Shown here: positions 1-8,080 of the stretch, piece after piece | Numbering within the stretch: position 1 is the stretch's first letter | How the letters are laid out: each line of letters starts with the position of its first letter | Assembly (NCBI GenBank): GCA_016715075.1 | Contig: JADKBK010000010.1 | Span: 1 to 64,000 of the forward strand | Reading direction: 5' to 3' | Length of the DNA: 64,000 nucleotides | Source: Bacteroidales bacterium | Lineage (GTDB): Bacteria; Bacteroidota; Bacteroidia; Bacteroidales; VadinHA17 | Notes under the pieces: model-generated | Databases searched by the model: none | Seen by the model: only the letters and a program-made list of their open reading frames with translations | What the model was told of the DNA's origin: nothing | Translations under genes and position numbers: made by a program

Positions 1-1
1 A

Positions 2-2188
2 GTATTTATCAGCAATATTTCAATCTATCCTGATCTGCCGGCCCATGCGGCAAAGGTGAAGTTGAAGCTCAGGAACCTCACGGGAGCTCCTTTCAAAGGG
101 AAAGTGGTTTTTCAGTTTGAAAGCTTTAATTCAGGCATTACAGAAAGGCTGAAAAGCGTCATAGCGGATGCCTCTGTCACTTCTGACGAACTAGAGATGG
201 AGATAAATTTTCCAATGGGAGATAAAGTGAAATTATGGAGTGAATTCAACCCATCCCTGTATAATCTTACAGTCAGTCTCAAGGGGCACAGAGGAGATAT
301 GCTGGATCAGGACCAGCTGGAGTTTGGGATGCGTGACTTTAAAACCGAAGGCACCCACTTCACTGTAAATGGTCAGAGGATTTTTCTCAGAGGAACATTG
401 GAATGTTGTATATTTCCACTTACCGGATATCCACCCACAGATGTAAAATCATGGCAAAAAGTACTTCAGACCTGTAAGGATTATGGGCTGAACACAATAA
501 GGTTTCACTCCTGGTGCCCGCCTGAAGCTGCTTTCGTAGCTGCAGATAAGCTTGGAATGTACTTTCATATAGAATGCTCATCATGGGCAAACCAGGGTAC
601 TGCACTTGGCGATTCAAGCGAAATAGACAGATTTATTTACGCTGAAAGCGACCGGATTATTGAGGCATACGGGAACCATCCCTCTTTCTGTATGCTGGCA
701 TATGGCAATGAACCTGCAGGGAACAGGATGAGTGAATATTTTAGTAAGCTTTTAACGTATTGGAAATCAAAAGATAATCGTCGTGTCTATACCTCAGCAG
801 CAGGATGGCCTTTCATCCCTGAAAACGATTTTAACCTTTCCCCGGAGCCAAGGATTCAGCGCTGGGGAGAAGGATTAAAAAGTATTATAAACGGACAGCC
901 CCCTCGTACTGATTATGATTATCGTGAGTATATCTCAAAATTCACTGTTCCAGTGGTGAGTCATGAAATCGGACAGTGGTGCGTATATCCTGATTTTAAG
1001 GAGATAGCAAAGTATACTGGGGTGCTAAAAGCTACCAATTTTGAGATCTTCAGGGAGACTCTCGAAGAGAATAATATGGACAGCCAGGCAGAAGACTTTC
1101 TTCAGGCATCGGGCAAACTTCAGGCACTCTGCTATAAAGCGGAAATTGAAGCAGCTCTGAGAACTCCGGGGTTTGCCGGATTTCACCTTCTGCAGCTTCA
1201 CGATTTTCCCGGGCAGGGGACTGCCCTGGTAGGCATCCTTAATCCCTTTTTTGAGTCCAAAGGATATATCACGCCAGAAGAATTCAGAATGTTCTGCAAT
1301 AAAACAGTTCCTCTCGCAAGAATCAAAAAGCTTATTTATCTCAACAACGAATCTTTCAATGCAGATATAGAGATTGCCCATTTTGGAGAGAACCCAATCA
1401 TCAGACCCAAAATTAAATGTGAAATTTTAAATAGTAAGGGTGAAATCATTGCTGACAAGTCATTTGAAAAAGATAAAATTGAGAATGGAAATTGCATCGA
1501 AATCGGATCGTTTGCATTTGATCTCTCAGGAATAAATGATGCAGGAAAGCTAACTCTTGAAGTATCAATCGAAAATACTCCATTCAGGAACAAATGGGAT
1601 TTCTGGGTTTATCCCTCTGATCAGATAGCAGAACCGGGTAATGTTTTAATTACAGATAAACTCGACAGTAATGCGGAAGAAAGGCTTGAAAAGGGTGGTT
1701 CCGTACTTTTATTGACTAATGGGCATGTCGGAAAAGAGAATGGTGCCCGTGTAGCAATAGGTTTCTCTTCAATATTCTGGAACACTGCATGGACAAATAA
1801 TCAGCCACCTCATACACTGGGGATACTATGCAATCCGAAAAATCCTCTTTTCAGTGATTTTCCTACCGAGTATTACAGTAACTGGCAGTGGTGGGATCCG
1901 GTCACGCATTCCCAGGCAATGATAATAAACAATTTCCCTTCTGATCTTAAACCATCTATTCAGCCAATAGATACCTGGTTCGAAAACCGCAAACTCGCAC
2001 TTGCCTTTGAATCAAAAACATCCGGCGGAAAGCTTTTTGTTTGCAGTATCGACTTCAGGAATAAGATTGATGAGAGACCAGTTTCAAAACAATTGATGAT
2101 CTCACTGCTTAAGTATATGAACAGCAAGTCTTTCAATCCTGAAACAGGGGTGGATATTAAAGCAGTAAGATCATTGATTTCAGAATAA
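2..2188 (+). CDS. Glycoside hydrolase family 2-type enzyme, 5' end outside the window
   Basis: The frame is open from the left edge, and residues before the first possible start (GTG at 56) already look like part of a beta-sandwich domain, so the real start and any signal peptide lie upstream. The visible ~728 residues follow the GH2 order. A jelly-roll/Ig-like part is followed by a TIM barrel opening with a VNGQRIFLRG signature (about nt 367-396). The acid/base motif YGNEP lies near nt 703-717, and a likely nucleophile Glu sits in SHEIGQW near nt 965. After the barrel come a beta-rich segment and a Rossmann-like piece (from about nt 1640) resembling a glutamine-amidotransferase fold, as in some long GH2 proteins. 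Substrate cannot be read; beta-galactoside, beta-glucuronide or beta-mannoside are all possible. The next glycosidase gene begins 19 bp downstream, suggesting one transcript. Confidence 0.8.
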   Translation, partial: VFISNISIYPDLPAHAAKVKLKLRNLTGAPFKGKVVFQFESFNSGITERLKSVIADASVTSDELEMEINFPMGDKVKLWSEFNPSLYNLTVSLKGHRGDMLDQDQLEFGMRDFKTEGTHFTVNGQRIFLRGTLECCIFPLTGYPPTDVKSWQKVLQTCKDYGLNTIRFHSWCPPEAAFVAADKLGMYFHIECSSWANQGTALGDSSEIDRFIYAESDRIIEAYGNHPSFCMLAYGNEPAGNRMSEYFSKLLTYWKSKDNRRVYTSAAGWPFIPENDFNLSPEPRIQRWGEGLKSIINGQPPRTDYDYREYISKFTVPVVSHEIGQWCVYPDFKEIAKYTGVLKATNFEIFRETLEENNMDSQAEDFLQASGKLQALCYKAEIEAALRTPGFAGFHLLQLHDFPGQGTALVGILNPFFESKGYITPEEFRMFCNKTVPLARIKKLIYLNNESFNADIEIAHFGENPIIRPKIKCEILNSKGEIIADKSFEKDKIENGNCIEIGSFAFDLSGINDAGKLTLEVSIENTPFRNKWDFWVYPSDQIAEPGNVLITDKLDSNAEERLEKGGSVLLLTNGHVGKENGARVAIGFSSIFWNTAWTNNQPPHTLGILCNPKNPLFSDFPTEYYSNWQWWDPVTHSQAMIINNFPSDLKPSIQPIDTWFENRKLALAFESKTSGGKLFVCSIDFRNKIDERPVSKQLMISLLKYMNSKSFNPETGVDIKAVRSLISE

Positions 2189-2207
2189 TAATAAAATATG
2201 TACAGGG

Positions 2208-4685
2208 ATGAAAAGAGCATCTGGACTTTTAATTGTCATTCTTATCCTTTATGCATGCGGCAATAATGCAGACATTCAGAAAGATTTTTCATCCTATGAG
2301 AGGGCAAAGCTTCATCCCGTAAAATACGATAAACCTGCTATTGATTTTTTTGAAGGAGCTTTGCTGGGAAACGGGGGGATGGGAGTTGTGGTCACCACCC
2401 GTCCAGATGGAGTAGTTATCTATTTTGGTCACAATAATGTATGGGACATACGGGTTGCAGAGAATAACAAAGAAAAAATCCGAACTTTCGATTATGTCTT
2501 CAGGAAGGTAAAATCAATTCCGGATACATTATCTGTTCTGACAAATGACGCCTGGTACAAAGAATACAGCGAGATGGCTGCTGAGAATTATCAAAAGCCT
2601 TATCCACGGCCGTTTCCCTGCGGATCTGTACTTCTCGGTTTCGACCTCAGGAACGCCGAACTTCTTGGACATAAGCTTGATATTTCAAACGGCATATGTG
2701 AAGTTTATCTCCTTACGGCAGCAGGAAAAAAGATCAGGCTGCAGCTTTTCACAGATCAGAAGCAGGATAAGCTTTGGATGAGGCTGGTGGATGACCAGGG
2801 TAAACTGGTGAATAATATATTTGATCGTGTCCGTGTTCTTCCCGATCCTTCCGGTAAGGATTTCCCATCCTTCAAAGGTAACGAAGACCTGACTGCAGGT
2901 AAGCTATCCTTCCGTCAGATTCTGCCATATCAGGAGCCTGAGAAATATGACCCTTCGAACGGTCATCCAAAAGATAAAGCCTTCCGGCTGACAGCAATGG
3001 TAAGTTCGCCGCTTGAGAAAACAACAAGAATCAACTGGGATGGAAACAGGGAGGGTATGGGTTTCCTGGAAGGAAGCTTTGCAGAAAAAGATAGTTTCAT
3101 AGGATGTATCTCCCTGGAGGAAGGGTTGAATATAAAAGTCAGTAAGGAATTGTCGCCATCCGATGCTATTACAGATGAGTCCTTTAATGCTTCCCTAAAC
3201 ATATCAACAATGATATGGAAGGATTATTGGGAAAAATCGGGTGTCATTCTGAAAGATGAGTTTCTTGAGCGGATATGGTATCAGAATCTTTATTTCTTCA
3301 ATTGTGCCGTAACGGATGGAGTAAATACCCCGGGCTTATTTGCCAACTGGAGTTATAATAATATTGGTACTGCCTGGCATGGTGATTACCATATGAATTA
3401 CAACACTCAGCAGCCATTCTGGCTGACCTTCTCAAGTAATCATCTTGAAAAAAATCTTTCGTATGTTAATCTTATCGAATTTCTTTATCCTCTAAGCAGA
3501 AAATGGGCTCACGAATATTATAATCTGCCAGGCGCTTACTTCCCTCACTGCGGCTATCCGGTAGATATGACAATGAATTCTTATCCTGTACCACACTGGG
3601 GATGGGAGATCTGTGAAACGCCATGGGCAGTACAGGGATTGTGGTGGCATTATCTCTATTCAGGGGATACCGGATATCTTAAATCGAGGGCTTATGAGCC
3701 AATAAAGGCAGCCGTTGAATTCCTTGTCGCATACATGAAACGCCCGGAAGCCAGAGGATCTCAGTGGAATGATACCAAATATCACATCTTTCCAACAATT
3801 CCGCCTGAATTGTATGCATTGCGTCCCGGATTTAAATACAACTATGACTGCACTGTAGACCTTACACTGGTGAAATTCATCTTCAGGGCTTTTATAGATG
3901 CCACAAAAGTGCTTGGAATTGAAAACAGTGAGGATAAATTGCTGGCAGATGTAAAGGATATTCTGAACAATTATCCTGAATACCCTACAGCAGATTCCCC
4001 TAAGTACGGAAAGGTCATTGTATCAGTTCCGGGGGAACACAGCCAGGTTGTCTATAACGTTCCGAATGCCCTGATTACGGTTTTTCCGGGAGAGGACCAT
4101 GGATTAAGCTCCGATACCTCTACGCTTCGGCTACTGAAGAATACCCTGAATAATCAGCAGAATGAAGGTGGCAATGATCTTGTATTCAGAAATTTACAGG
4201 CTGCAAGGATCGGGATGCTTGACCTGGAGAAATTCAAAAGACAAATTAATTATTGCCTTCTTCCTAATGGGACTGCTGCTGACAGGGCAATGCAGGTTCA
4301 TGGCCGCTATGGTGACGGAGGGGATTATGGCTTTATGGACAAAATGGGAATCTGGTTCGAGAACTTTGCACTTCCTGTAGTGGTTAATGAATGCCTGATG
4401 CAGTCATATAACGGAACTATCAGGCTTTTTCCAAACTGGCCGGCAGATAAAGACGCTGAATTTCATAATCTCAGAGCTGCAGGAGCTTTCCTGGTGAGTG
4501 CCTCACTTAAAAACGGCAAGGTAACCCTTATTGAGATTAAGAGTGAAGCGGGTGCAAGGTTAAAAATATTTTTACCCTGGAAAACTGGCGGGACCATCAC
4601 CGGAGATAATGGGAAAACTATAGTCCATGAATCATATTTTGAAGCAGACACAAAAAAGGGAGAAAAGATTTATCTTAAACCTTAG
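2208..4685 (+). CDS. GH95-like (six-hairpin) glycosidase lipoprotein
   Basis: The 825-residue product begins with a lipoprotein signal: a hydrophobic stretch ending LILYAC, with Cys17 as the probable lipidated residue. It should therefore be membrane anchored, in the periplasm or at the surface. The N-terminal beta-sandwich carries a GNGGMGVVV segment typical of the GH95 N-terminal domain. The centre has an (alpha/alpha)6-barrel look (WHGDYHMNYNTQQPFW near nt 3376; GWEICETPWAVQGLWWHYL near nt 3601). The C-terminus (LFPNWPADKDAEFHNLRAAG near nt 4428) matches the GH95 C-terminal beta domain. Known GH95 enzymes act on alpha-L-fucosides or alpha-L-galactosides; that specificity is family knowledge, not visible here. 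It is distant enough that a GH65-like or unclassified six-hairpin enzyme is possible. It follows the GH2 gene by 19 bp. Confidence 0.7.
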   Translation: MKRASGLLIVILILYACGNNADIQKDFSSYERAKLHPVKYDKPAIDFFEGALLGNGGMGVVVTTRPDGVVIYFGHNNVWDIRVAENNKEKIRTFDYVFRKVKSIPDTLSVLTNDAWYKEYSEMAAENYQKPYPRPFPCGSVLLGFDLRNAELLGHKLDISNGICEVYLLTAAGKKIRLQLFTDQKQDKLWMRLVDDQGKLVNNIFDRVRVLPDPSGKDFPSFKGNEDLTAGKLSFRQILPYQEPEKYDPSNGHPKDKAFRLTAMVSSPLEKTTRINWDGNREGMGFLEGSFAEKDSFIGCISLEEGLNIKVSKELSPSDAITDESFNASLNISTMIWKDYWEKSGVILKDEFLERIWYQNLYFFNCAVTDGVNTPGLFANWSYNNIGTAWHGDYHMNYNTQQPFWLTFSSNHLEKNLSYVNLIEFLYPLSRKWAHEYYNLPGAYFPHCGYPVDMTMNSYPVPHWGWEICETPWAVQGLWWHYLYSGDTGYLKSRAYEPIKAAVEFLVAYMKRPEARGSQWNDTKYHIFPTIPPELYALRPGFKYNYDCTVDLTLVKFIFRAFIDATKVLGIENSEDKLLADVKDILNNYPEYPTADSPKYGKVIVSVPGEHSQVVYNVPNALITVFPGEDHGLSSDTSTLRLLKNTLNNQQNEGGNDLVFRNLQAARIGMLDLEKFKRQINYCLLPNGTAADRAMQVHGRYGDGGDYGFMDKMGIWFENFALPVVVNECLMQSYNGTIRLFPNWPADKDAEFHNLRAAGAFLVSASLKNGKVTLIEIKSEAGARLKIFLPWKTGGTITGDNGKTIVHESYFEADTKKGEKIYLKP

Positions 4686-4696
4686 AAAAATAATTA

Positions 4697-4715
4697 AAGC
4701 CGCATTTTCCGGCTT
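4697..4715 (+). terminator. Weak hairpin after the glycosidase pair
   Basis: A perfect 6-bp stem (AAGCCG / CGGCTT) with a 7-base loop lies 11 bp past the stop of the GH95-like gene. The downstream tract is only CTAATTA, so termination may be partial. The 84-bp gap to the next gene contains no clear promoter box. Confidence 0.35.
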
Positions 4716-4769
4716 CTAATTACAAATGTAGTGTGAATAGATATTCAAGTGTCTTTATAATAGAGAATT

Positions 4770-5933
4770 ATGAAAAGATCAGATAACTGCAGAGCCAAGC
4801 TTGAAAGGATGAATAAAGCTCTTCACCATGAAGAACCTGACAGGATCCCGATCAGTGACTTTTTCTGGGGAGGATTTGTAAGAAGATGGAGGGCAGAGCT
4901 TAATCTTCCTGCAGATACAAGCCCTTATGATTATTATGATCTTGACTATATTGTAACAACTCCGAATATGGATCCCTCCATACGGCCATTTGAAACAATA
5001 AGGGAGAATGAACAGGAGGTGGTGATTAAAACAGGATTCCTGGCAACCCTCCGCAAGAGGTTTGATTTCCCAATGCCGGAATTTATGGCATTCGATATAG
5101 ATACAATAGAAAAACTCGAGGAATTCAGGTTTGACAGCCCTTCCGATCCACGGCGTTTCTTCTCTGCAGGTGATAACCAGATTGCCGGAGTAGGTGATGG
5201 TTTTGAAAGGAACTCCGCAGCCTGGATAGAAACAGTAAAAAAACTGCATCCTGATTTCCCTGTGTATGGCAGTATTATTGAATGTTCCGAGTGCCTTACA
5301 CGTCTTATCGGACAGGAAAATTTTCTTTTCTGGATGGGTATGTACCCCGACAGGCTTGGGGAATGCATAAACAGGATAGGACAGTTTTATCTCGATTGTA
5401 CCAGGTCGCAGATTGAAGCTGCGGGCGGACTGCTTGACGGATTTGTTATCTGGGGAGACGTGGCATATAAAGAGTCGCTTCTTTTTGATCCTGAATACTG
5501 GCGCCTGTATTTCAAACCTTGGGTCAGGTTAATGATTGAAGAATGCCATAAAAATAACCTTCCCGTGATCTATCATGGATGCGGAAATGTTAATGCGATT
5601 TTCGAAGATTTTATAGGAATGGGTCTCGATGCATACAATCCCCTTGAAGTAAAGGCTGATATGGACGCTGTGAGACTTAAGAAGTTGTATAGCAATAAGA
5701 TAGGTTATTGTGGGAATAATGATATTCAGCTTTGGGAATCCGGAGATCTTGATCTCATAAAAAAAGAGACCCTTAAAAAGCTTAATGCAGCCAAACAGGG
5801 AGGTTTTATATTCCAGTCCGACCATTCGGTCTCCAGCGATGTTTCAGGAAAGACTTATGACTATATAGTAAAGCTAGTCAGGGAATATGGCAGATACCCT
5901 CTCAATCTCGGAGAGTATAGCATTGAATTATAG
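4770..5933 (+). CDS. URO-D superfamily protein (MtaA/CmuA-like), not HemE
   Basis: The 387-residue protein has the uroporphyrinogen decarboxylase/cobamide-methyltransferase TIM-barrel pattern. It opens with the EEPDRIPISDF type start, has a central ECSECLTRLIGQENFLFWM helix, a YHGCGN loop near nt 5571-5588, and a GYCGNNDIQLWESGD segment near nt 5704 that matches the usual GNID...L..G motif of this superfamily. The substrate-binding arginines expected near the N-terminus of a true HemE are not evident. Relatives of this type are often found beside sugar-degradation genes in Bacteroidota and Lentisphaerae, where their reaction is unproven; methyl transfer from a methoxylated sugar is one speculation. 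No signal peptide is present, so the protein is cytoplasmic. It lies between secreted glycosidases and an oxidoreductase on the same strand. Confidence 0.65.
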   Translation: MKRSDNCRAKLERMNKALHHEEPDRIPISDFFWGGFVRRWRAELNLPADTSPYDYYDLDYIVTTPNMDPSIRPFETIRENEQEVVIKTGFLATLRKRFDFPMPEFMAFDIDTIEKLEEFRFDSPSDPRRFFSAGDNQIAGVGDGFERNSAAWIETVKKLHPDFPVYGSIIECSECLTRLIGQENFLFWMGMYPDRLGECINRIGQFYLDCTRSQIEAAGGLLDGFVIWGDVAYKESLLFDPEYWRLYFKPWVRLMIEECHKNNLPVIYHGCGNVNAIFEDFIGMGLDAYNPLEVKADMDAVRLKKLYSNKIGYCGNNDIQLWESGDLDLIKKETLKKLNAAKQGGFIFQSDHSVSSDVSGKTYDYIVKLVREYGRYPLNLGEYSIEL

Positions 5934-6149
5934 CACCCGGGCCAGAAATCCTTTCCTATCGGCCCAGTTGGCCATATCAGCTTTTTCATTATACCCGATA
6001 GGCATGTTGAATTCTTTCCCGTTTTGAGTGGCATCGGGGTTGGTATATGCATGAGTGGCATCCACACCATCCGTGGAAAGCGACAAGCTTACTAAAGTAC
6101 ATAATATCAGGAGATTATTAAAAATGCAATTGTTTTTATGTCTTCCGTT
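5928..6149 (-). pseudogene. Possible remnant of a small secreted protein
   Basis: This 335-bp gap between two plus-strand genes holds a minus-strand open frame without a usable start. A stop lies at 6150-6152 and there is no ATG, GTG or TTG in a sensible place. It reads a signal-peptide-like stretch (NNLLILCTLVSLSTDG), then about 45 polar, protein-like residues ending KADMANWADRKGFLARVL and a TAA at 5928-5930. It could be a decayed gene or a deletion scar joining a signal sequence to the tail of another gene. The family was not recognised. Confidence 0.3.
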
Positions 6150-6229
6150 TCAGTATATATCCGGATTTTTATTGACCAACCGGTCGCATTGTAAGTTCAG
6201 AAAGATGTATCAATGAACCGGAAATGAAA

Positions 6230-6237
6230 TACCTTTG
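6230..6237 (+). promoter_or_regulatory. Bacteroidota -7 box before the MDR oxidoreductase
   Basis: TACCTTTG fits the TAnnTTTG consensus exactly. It lies 31 bp before the ATG at 6269, leaving a leader of about 25 nt. No clear -33 TTTG is visible about 20 bp further upstream. Confidence 0.45.
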
Positions 6238-6268
6238 CTTAATTTGAATAATCTTTAATTGTAATAAA

Positions 6269-7270
6269 ATGAACTCCAGGGAAATTGTTCTTGCTTCCAG
6301 ACCTTTGGGTCTGCCTTCCACAGGTAATTTCAGAACTGAATCTAAGATTCTGGATAAACCTGGCAATAATGAGGTACTGCTGAAAGCATGGTATTTTTCT
6401 GTCGATCCCTATATGAGAGGCAGGATGAGCAATGTAAAATCTTATGCTCCATCCTTTGAGGTTGATAAACCAATAAAGGGAGGAGTTGTGGCAAGAGTTA
6501 TTGAAAGCCGGAGCAAACTATTTGCAGAAGGAGATTGTGTAATCGGAATTCTTCCATGGGCGACATATTGCATTGAAAAGGCAGAAAATCTCAGAAAAGT
6601 GGATACTCAGATGTTCCCTCCCGGGTATCATCTTGGTATACTGGGAATGCCTGGTCTGACTGCATATTTTGGAATAATGGAAATTGGAAAACCTAAACCG
6701 GGTGAAACGGTCGTGATCTCAGGGGCTGCCGGAGCGGTCGGTATTGTTGCAGGCCAGATTGCAAAACTGCAGGGTGCATATGTTGCAGGAATTGCAGGTA
6801 CTGATGAAAAATGCAAACTCCTTACTGACGAATACAGATTTGATGTTGCCCTAAACTATAAGACATCAAAGGCATTAAGAAAGGATATTGCGGCATCCTG
6901 CCTGAATGGTGTTGATGTATATTTTGACAATGTGGGAGGAGAGGTTACGGATGCAGTGGTGGCAAACCTGAATAATCACTCCCGTTTTGTACTGTGCGGT
7001 CAGATTTCACAGTATAACAATACCCGTATAGCTATGAGTCCTGCAATGCTCCCTGTCTTTCTGACAAGAAGTGTTATGCTCCAGGGGTTTATCGTTGGTA
7101 ACTACAGTACCCGTTTCGATGAGGCCAGGGTTCAGCTGACTGAATGGGTCAGTAAAGGGCAGCTGAAGTACACGGAAACAATAATACACGGATTCGATAA
7201 ATTACCTGAGACTTTTATAAGCCTTTTTTCCGGAAAAAATCAGGGGAAGATGCTGGTAAAAACGGAGTAA
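6269..7270 (+). CDS. NADPH-dependent zinc-free MDR oxidoreductase (PTGR/CurA-like)
   Basis: The 333-residue cytoplasmic protein belongs to the zinc-independent medium-chain dehydrogenase/reductase group that includes prostaglandin reductase and curcumin reductase (CurA). Visible hallmarks are the N-terminal SVDPYMRGRMS segment, GMPGLTAYFGI before the nucleotide domain, and the Rossmann motif SGAAGAVGIVAGQIAK (about nt 6718-6765). NVGGE (near nt 6930) is also typical of the group. These enzymes reduce the C=C bond of alpha,beta-unsaturated ketones or aldehydes with NADPH, often for detoxification. Length matches the family. A consensus -7 box sits directly upstream, so it may be transcribed independently of the glycosidases. 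Confidence 0.85.
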   Translation: MNSREIVLASRPLGLPSTGNFRTESKILDKPGNNEVLLKAWYFSVDPYMRGRMSNVKSYAPSFEVDKPIKGGVVARVIESRSKLFAEGDCVIGILPWATYCIEKAENLRKVDTQMFPPGYHLGILGMPGLTAYFGIMEIGKPKPGETVVISGAAGAVGIVAGQIAKLQGAYVAGIAGTDEKCKLLTDEYRFDVALNYKTSKALRKDIAASCLNGVDVYFDNVGGEVTDAVVANLNNHSRFVLCGQISQYNNTRIAMSPAMLPVFLTRSVMLQGFIVGNYSTRFDEARVQLTEWVSKGQLKYTETIIHGFDKLPETFISLFSGKNQGKMLVKTE

Positions 7271-8080
7271 AAAACACTAAAGCCATTAACTGCAAATCCC
7301 GCCCGGCTTACTCCGGACGGACAGGGTTCGCAGAGACCCGCCCGATAGCTATGTAATACTTCAGTATTCTGGTAACAGATTATATAACCTGATGTTGTTC
7401 ATTATTAAACGAAATTCTTCCTCCTTCAAACGCTAATCCTTTTACACATCCTGCCTTCCGGATAAACTGTAAAACCAGATTCAGATTTCAGTGAAATTGT
7501 TAACGGTCCGTGAGATTCCTCGCTTCGCTCGGAATGACAATCTAATGTATTTTTAGGGAGGGAGAAGCGGCGATTCGACACAAAATTTATTTCAATAAAT
7601 AAGTATCGTTCGAATCGCTTCTCCCTCCCTTCTCCTAATCAATGAAATGTCATTCCGAGCGGAGCGAGGAATCTCATATATCTTATTCATTCATAGTTTA
7701 ATATTGTATTTCAGCATATTATGGTTTGAGTACTCAGATCATTCTAAAGATGTGTACCAAGGTTAGTTTCAAAAGGAGGGGAGACTTCCAACCTTAACTT
7801 GTCACAAAAATTCTGAAGAACTACACTGCAGGTAAGTTTGCGGCCTTTGCGGTAAACATAAAATTTAATTTGTCTTTTTATTAGTCCCATTAGTTTATCT
7901 TTTTATTCTTTCCTAATACTGTATTGTCTCATTGACTGAAGATCTTGTTAAAAAAGCTTAATATCTTAGATTGAGAGATTCTGGAGGCGGATTTTATTAC
8001 CGCTATCTCATTTTCTTGCAGTAAATTTATCTGGTGTTTTATACAGTAATTAAGAATTTGTTATATCCTTCATTTTTCCT
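7271..8080. other. 810-bp intergenic region with one nested inverted repeat
   Basis: No credible ORF was found on either strand. The only structured element is the inverted repeat at 7511-7676, described separately. The remainder is AT-rich sequence with no recognisable promoter box before the ATG at 8081. Confidence 0.6.
7511..7676. repeat. Nested inverted repeat (REP/MITE-like), ~166 bp
   Basis: Outer arms of 28 bp (7511-7538 and 7649-7676) are reverse complements with one mismatch. Their core is CCTCGCTTCGCTCGGAATGA. Inside lies a second pair (7555-7580 and about 7607-7630; core AGGGAGGGAGAAGCG) matching apart from a 3-base indel, around an AT-rich loop. The whole could fold into one long interrupted hairpin. 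It encodes nothing, and no target-site duplication is obvious. Confidence 0.8.

Noticed and set aside
4716..4740. Minus-strand TACATTTG box (about 4721-4728)
   Set aside because: It would fire into the antisense of the GH95-like gene; no minus-strand gene follows.
4770..5933. Calling this gene hemE
   Set aside because: The fold matches but the HemE active-site pattern is not seen, and the context is glycan degradation.
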